Of a DNA stretch of 64,000 bases, positions 59,501 to 64,000 are shown in pieces. Where the stretch lies: assembly GCA_030762895.1 (NCBI GenBank), contig CM061069.1, positions 27,719,085-27,783,084 of the forward strand, given 5' to 3'. This DNA comes from Sophora flavescens (lineage: Eukaryota > Streptophyta > Magnoliopsida > Fabales > Fabaceae). Below the pieces are notes generated by a model. It saw only the letters and a list, made by a program, of their open reading frames with translations, had not been told where the DNA came from and ran no database searches. The first letter of the stretch is position 1; each line of letters begins with the position of its first letter. A program made the position numbers and the translations under genes.

Positions 59501-62500
59501 AGGCCCTAATAGGGTTCCAACTGCCAACATTCTGCGTGCACTTAACAAAGGCATTCCACTAGTCCAAAGCCATATATCTTCCTCAGGAAATAAATCACTC
59601 TTGTAAAAGAAAACACGTAAGAGCAGAAGAATTAATCACATAAACAGTCTAATAATCTTATCAAACACAGCTTAAAAAATAAAGTATAATTTTGAACAAG
59701 TGAACGAGCACAAAGTAATATATAGTATTTAAAGAAATAACACCACCAAACTTTGGAATAAGCATACCAAAAGATAGAACAAACTGCATGTTTCTTTTGG
59801 ACCTAGAGTCAACATTGAAGTAGCCTGAACACTCGTAAGAAGGGTGTGAAAAAGACCTGGACTCCATCCATGTACTGGCCAAAATGCAAGGGCTGACACA
59901 ATAAGATGACAAACAGCTCCATACCCAATAGCATAATCAGGATATGGAGATGATAAGTCTGCCACACATGCAGCTAGCTTGGGGCTGCAATAACCACAAT
60001 TTAATCAGCTTGAAGTGGATAACATGATTCTCAAAGCAGATGCAAAGAGAAAGGAAACAAACAGAGACCTTATTTCCCTGTGTAATCGAAGAAGAGCATT
60101 CATTAATTTTGTATTTCGGTGCTGCTCCTTTGTTTCCTAAAAAATTGCAACCAAACAAACTCTATCAAGATTTCTGTAATTAATAACAGGTGTTGCACAA
60201 TGTACTGTAACTCCATCAGATGAATCTCAAAGATTGTGCCTTTTTTATAAAGAATAAATTGTTAAGACCATAGAAAGGAGAAAGTAGAAATTAAAAATTA
60301 AAAATTAAAAATATAAAAACAAATTAGATATGATATCCTCCTATCAGACCTTCACATCCAAAAAGAATTATAAAAAAAAAAAGACAATAACATGAACAAT
60401 GTACCCTAAACAACAAAATCCTCCAGTTTCACTGAATGTGCTCACTAATTAAGAATCAAAAGGAAGCTAAAATGTAAATTCTACCCCATAAACAATGAAA
60501 GGTTATGGAACGAAGTGTTCCCTGGTAATTATCAAACATAGAAAACAAATGACAGATTTATTACACAATATAGAGTTCATAAAATCTAAAAGCTAGAAAT
60601 AAAACTCCACCAGCAATAATGGGTAAAAGGAAACCCAAGATGAAAGGTGAAACACAATCTATATAAATCCAACCAGTTCTTAATTCTGAAAATCCTTAAG
60701 CTAGATTCAACCAAACACACCAATATAAAATACAGAACAAATTTCATTTGCACGTTACTTCTCCCTCCCTAAGCCTCCATCAATTGACACGATTTCAAAC
60801 CATGTTATTCAAGCCCGGCAGACTGTAAGAAGAAAGAAAATCAATAATGACGACTCAACAATTATGAGATGGATAACCATTTCATCATCCCACTTATACA
60901 ATGCATAGTAGCTACCATAGCCATTTTCCTCTCGCATTATCTTCTGTTAGCAGTTAGCACGTAGAACAGATTCAAAGCTGTAGCCAACATAATGTTGGGC
61001 ACTATCTAAGGAATCAGGAACACAACTGTCTAAACAGACTTCCGTGGAGAACAAAAATTTTAAAAAGATAATTTAAACAATTTTTGTGAATTTAACATAA
61101 AATAACCTAAACTAAGAAGATTTCCAGGTTTATCATTCCCAGTTCCATAATTAACAACAAAATACAGAATATAAGGAAGAGTGACCATATACTTACTTTC
61201 ATAATCTCAAACAAATTTATTGAACAGCATATTTATTCTTCTAGGGGCTTGTAAAACACTCAACCCAAATTTTTATATTGAATTTATAATGTCCCATGTT
61301 GGCGATGGTAAAGATCTTGGCACTGTTAAATTCCTTGTCTTCTGGTCTCAGCTATCTCTATTATGTTTTCAGTCACATATTTCTATATTGTGTTCAAAAC
61401 TCATTTCTGTCAACTGGAAAAAAGAAATGACTTCCATACAGACCTAGTTTTGTTCAGTCGGGAGGGTGTTTATGGTTCAGTTCATGACTTCCCTCTAAAT
61501 TTCGTGAAACATCAGATCAGTTGAAGATTCAACCAAAAAGCAAACAAACTGAACTTGATGCCTGATGGGCACCACCCCTTCCATCTACTAATCTCAATTT
61601 TGCACAAAACAATATAAAAGCTATATAATCATTAATGCAAAGACAAAATTACCAGCAAGGCTATCCAAAAATATTACCAAAAAAAAAAATTTGTATTTTC
61701 CAGTTTCTAATCTGAACCAAGAATAAAATAATGTTATGTTGGATGCTGGTTCGGAAGAGGATTAAGCATAAAGGTCACCAAGAAATAATAAGGAAATAAA
61801 AGAATGAAATGCAACACATGTTGACGTAAAGACTTAAGAGATAAGAATTGCATATCACAAAACTTTTTAATGCAAGGAATTTCCATTTACAGCTTCCTCT
61901 AACCTCCCGAGGTTTGCTGAAATTACACCTAATACCCCTCTTTTGAGGTTTATGAATTGACTACACTGACCTCTATATTGACAAACAACAGGGGTATCAA
62001 ATGTAATTTTGAAAAACATCATGTATGATCAGCGTAATTTCCCAAACGTTTTACATGACACATCCAAAGTTCCAGAAGCATAATTTAATTCAATATCCTG
62101 CAACAATTTCATATACCTTTCTGCCCATAAGCTATTCTTAATATTTGATAATCTTACATAAGACAGAAAATAATACATAATTTAGCGAAACTAAGGCACA
62201 TAATATGATAGGAACTGGTTTAGAATGACAAGAAATTACAATGAATACACGAATTCCCCAAGTACTCAAGAGACTTGGGACTCTCCCTCTCCACAACTCA
62301 CCAAACAAAATGCCTACCTTCACTTGCCTCCTCTATCTCTATTTATAGAGAGGCTAACCCCTAACTAACTCTAACTGCTTTATTACAAGGCTTAACAACA
62401 GAGGCCCATTCTTATTGTCCAAATTAAGGCCCGTATCTAACATAATACAAAGAAAGTCTACCATCAAACAATACAATGTCCTTCTGCCTCAAATTTAGCC

Positions 62501-62890
62501 AAAAAACATATTGGTAAGAAATACTCAACTACGGAGCTAAAACTGATTTTAGGTTTGAGATACAATCACCAGTCAACAATTCAACATGTAACAATCAATT
62601 CAAAACCCGGCAAATTGTTAAGACCCTTCACGACGATTTCTTGGTCTGTAAGATGCATACATGTTCAGATTTTAAACATAAATTGTTAGAAGTTTCCTAG
62701 CAATAAATACCACATAGGAATATCATGGATAGAAGTGATGGGACCCACAAAGACACCTGTAATTTCTGCAGAAGTGTAATAAGCAGCACCAGAGAAGAAA
62801 CCAAAAGATCAACTATGCTCAGCTCACGATTACGTTCCAAAAGTAAATCTGATGTAGTATTGCATTCTGTACCCTCGTCGACAAGGTAAT
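47538..62890 (-). CDS. VIR: VIRILIZER, 3' fourteen coding exons (5' part beyond window)
   Basis: VIR is a large scaffold of the nuclear m6A mRNA methyltransferase complex in plants, working with MTA, MTB, FIP37 and HAKAI. Coding exons, 5' to 3': 62757-62890, 60069-60136, 59768-59984, 59384-59599, 59126-59281, 58989-59042, 58658-58872, 58515-58581, 57984-58306, 50524-50707, 49076-50437, 48170-48948, 48007-48078, 47538-47558. All have GT/AG borders and their phases join. Recognised blocks include LLITLLQKLQ, GPKETCSLFYLLSDLFPEED, YLFGLSDDMT, RPPSMHVDDYVARERN, GIDIVFDGEESDSDD and the C-terminus CQLLEQHPKLMQMLQERLGQL. The only defect is one missing base in exon 48170-48948. The 7.3-kb intron between 50708 and 57983 holds a retrotransposon. 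Confidence 0.95.
48170..48948 (-). CDS. VIR: VIR exon with one-base frameshift in a C run
   Basis: The exon is 779 bases. Both splice phases require a multiple of three, 780. The frame entering at VQTDYSS runs to LQPLQPP and then leaves the VIR sequence at a run of six C (plus-strand G at 48469-48474). With the other frame, the expected LPRPPQPPQ and GMSLQEFFKSPEAIQ follow. As written, translation would end in a stop at about 48367 and lose the last 150 or so residues. The rest is low-complexity, rich in Pro, Ser and Gln. Confidence 0.93.
49076..50437 (-). CDS. VIR: VIR large exon, central-to-C-terminal region
   Basis: An uninterrupted 454-codon exon. It starts VSESVKSLSLLLQKP, carries two copies of a RPPSxHVDxxxARxR motif (MHVDDYVARERN and IHVDEFMARQRE), a basic stretch suited to nuclear import (AAKRKLPAADGPARRARG), and an acidic patch GEESDSDD. 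The last third is disordered and Ser/Pro-rich. Confidence 0.94.
51630..52036 (+). repeat. 5' LTR of the chromovirus
   Basis: It begins TGTTAGACC and ends TTTCTATCA. It contains an AATAAATAGAGAG promoter-like region near 51785. Confidence 0.95.
52039..52050 (+). other. Primer-binding site of the chromovirus
   Basis: TGGTATCAAAGC differs from the usual initiator-Met tRNA match TGGTATCAGAGC by one base and lies two bases after the 5' LTR. Confidence 0.85.
52135..56495 (+). pseudogene. Chromovirus gag-pol, several frameshifts and stops
   Basis: Gag (52135-53060) has the capsid core ALTWYQWWE and LLSLKQTGTVEEYREQFE and the knuckle CFRCDEKFNPGHVC. The protease site reads VLVDCGASHNF (Cys where Ser is usual). 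RT shows WRFCVDYRALNK and the FFDDILIYS active site; RNase H shows IDASNKGLGA and TDQKSLKFL; integrase has the HHCC finger (HSSAMGGH ... CETC) and the D,D,E core (MDFIEGLP, ISDRDKIF, SEVVNR). The end (56400-56490) is a chromodomain remnant, where a TGG codon has become TGA. Breaks: stops at 52723, 55826 and 56402; frame changes near 53805, 54050, 54745, 54960 and 55460. Confidence 0.93.
56512..56935 (+). repeat. 3' LTR of the chromovirus
   Basis: It is preceded by the polypurine tract TTGAGGGGGAG (about 56498-56508). It matches the 5' LTR closely, except around 56570-56625, where it is about 17 bases longer. Confidence 0.95.
56955..57816. mobile_element. Mutator-like non-autonomous element with ~215-bp inverted repeats
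   Basis: Inverted repeats at 56955-57170 and about 57602-57816 start GGGAAAAGAGCATACAACCA and pair along their whole length with scattered mismatches. AAATAATT flanks both sides (56947-56954 and 57817-57824). Long repeats and an 8-9-bp duplication fit the Mutator superfamily. The 430-bp middle contains a short open stretch (about 57370-57464) but no transposase. It sits in a VIR intron, 11 bp after the chromovirus duplication. Confidence 0.85.
60137..62756 (-). other. VIR intron with dispersed repeats
   Basis: AT-rich intron sequence. Apart from the solo LTR at 62206-62442, a CCCGAGGTTTGCTGAAATTA stretch near 61905 looks like a MITE-type repeat, but its ends were not found. No exon could be placed here with VIR similarity. 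Confidence 0.6.
62206..62442 (-). mobile_element. Solo LTR in a VIR intron
   Basis: On the minus strand it starts TGTTAGATACGGG and ends CCAGTTCCTATCA, with the 5-bp duplication TAATA at 62201-62205 and 62443-62447. A TATA box (CTATAAATAG) lies near 62334-62343. No internal region remains, as expected after recombination between two LTRs. It lies in the same orientation as VIR, so its promoter would point along the gene. Confidence 0.85.
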
Positions 62891-64000
62891 CTGTTCAAAA
62901 GAATGGGAAATTAGACTGACCAAGCTTTAAAAAGAATAGAAAACATTATCGAATTTCACTTATAGAAAAACAAATTTTAAGAGAATACAAGGAAAATACA
63001 AGTATAGTGGTTGTGAGGATAAGTTATCCTCTAAAAGACATAAAAAACAAAAGGGAGGAAACAGAGAGACTACTGAGCAAGCAGCAGGGCTTCCCAACCT
63101 CTCTGCATGCAACGTTGCAAGGATATGGGTACGGTACCGGGTATGGATACAGATATGGGTATCGGGTACGATAAATTTGAAAAACCAAGGATACAGGTAC
63201 ATCATCATTATATAAGAAACAAATTTTATAAAACACCGCCCGCTAAAAAGCCCGCTCTTGGAAGACCAGTTTCAGCCATACAATGCGTGAAAACAACAGA
63301 TGTACGGACTAGCTTGCTAACTTTAGCTTGGCTTCGGATACCTATGGTACTAGGGAGATGATCACACATGTGGTGGAGTTTCTTTCTCCTTGGCTATCTA
63401 GTGATGCTGTTGGGGTCTGTTTGCCCCACGTAGATGTTCTTGGTTAGGTAGTTTTCTTTTCGGTTTTCTGGGCTTTACCCTTGTATTGTACCAATTAAAA
63501 ATAATAAAACATCTGAACCAAAATAAATCACCCAAAATATTTTTGAAAAACAATGTTGCTTGCAACTCCAAACCAAGCAAGAGAGCACCGAAAAAGTGAT
63601 GCAGTTGAAGTATGGGCAGAAACAAGAGCATAAACTAGGGCTATAGGAGGAAGATGGAGATTCGGAGTTGTTCATCACCACTGCGCGGTGCCAGTAGCAC
63701 AAGTCACCACCAGCACCACTGCATCTCACCACCATGGCAAACAGCCATCAAGGAAGGAAGGGGGAAGATGATTAAGTGTATATAATGAGGGCTCTTGCCA
63801 GCAAAAACAAGAAAAATGGAGGAAGGGAAAAATTGGTTAAAGCATGTAAAACAGTGTGAGTAAAACTTAACAATCCATACCCATTTTTGAAAATTTTACA
63901 ACAAAAATTGGATAGTATGCACCCGGTACGTGAGTACACATACCCATACCAGGTACTTATCATGTACATGTACGCCAGCCAAAATGGCATACCCATGCTT
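62891..64000 (-). other. VIR intron continuing out of the window
   Basis: No further VIR exon was recognised. GGGTATGGGTATCGGGTACG-type sequence at 63122-63171 and an inverted relative at 63920-63960 may be remnants of one element. The rest has no supported feature. Confidence 0.5.

Noticed and set aside
1..64000. CRISPR array, rRNA or bacterial-type operon
   Set aside because: None seen. The repeats present are transposon motifs, and the genes are spliced plant genes.

Overview
This is a piece of a nuclear plant genome, most likely from a eudicot. It is AT-rich. It holds spliced genes with GT/AG introns and the plant-specific protein families Dof and VIRILIZER, together with Ty1/copia and Ty3/gypsy retrotransposons and CACTA, hAT and Mutator-like DNA transposons. 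The species cannot be fixed by reading alone. About two thirds of the window is mobile DNA.

Layout. (1) 1-990: AT-rich flank with a stack of small SINE-like insertions (505-960). (2) 992-19625: one Ty1/copia element on the minus strand (5-bp target duplication TTTCT, about 4.8 kb of its own sequence), swollen to 18.6 kb by two CACTA elements. CACTA-1 (4667-11411, TSD TCT) sits in gag and itself contains CACTA-1b (5782-9152, TSD TCA), which carries a small B3-like gene. CACTA-2 (11934-19042, TSD CAT) sits at the gag start codon and carries a ten-exon gene with a C-terminal Ulp1-like (C48) protease domain. (3) 20380-21228 (-): an intact single-exon Dof transcription factor close to Arabidopsis DOF3.5. 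(4) 21.5-26.5 kb: intergenic DNA with SINEs and two hAT-like non-autonomous elements (23837-24930; 25104-26082 with a perfect 8-bp TSD). (5) 26543-33727: a left-anchored CACTA-3 with a broken TNP2-type transposase. (6) 33728-40996: a Ty3/gypsy derivative with very long LTRs, a gag remnant and no recognisable pol. (7) 41-47 kb: gene-poor, with SINEs, a copia gag relic, and adjacent exon fragments of a NET4-like actin-binding protein and an At3g27390-like membrane protein. (8) 47538-62890 (-): fourteen 3'-side coding exons of VIRILIZER (m6A writer complex). One 7.3-kb intron holds a complete but mutated chromovirus (51630-56935, TSD GCAAA) and a long-TIR Mutator-like element (56955-57816). A solo LTR (62206-62442, TSD TAATA) lies in another intron.

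Only two host genes can be supported: Dof and VIR. VIR reads cleanly across all visible exons except for one missing base in a C run (48469-48474), which throws its conserved C-terminus out of frame. This is either a homopolymer error or a real frameshift. The CACTA elements divide the usual two-gene set between them: CACTA-3 has the TNP2 transposase, CACTA-2 has the second gene with a protease domain, and both carry copies of a conserved minus-strand mini-gene behind a TATA box. That mini-gene and the captured B3-like gene are the least explained content of the window.
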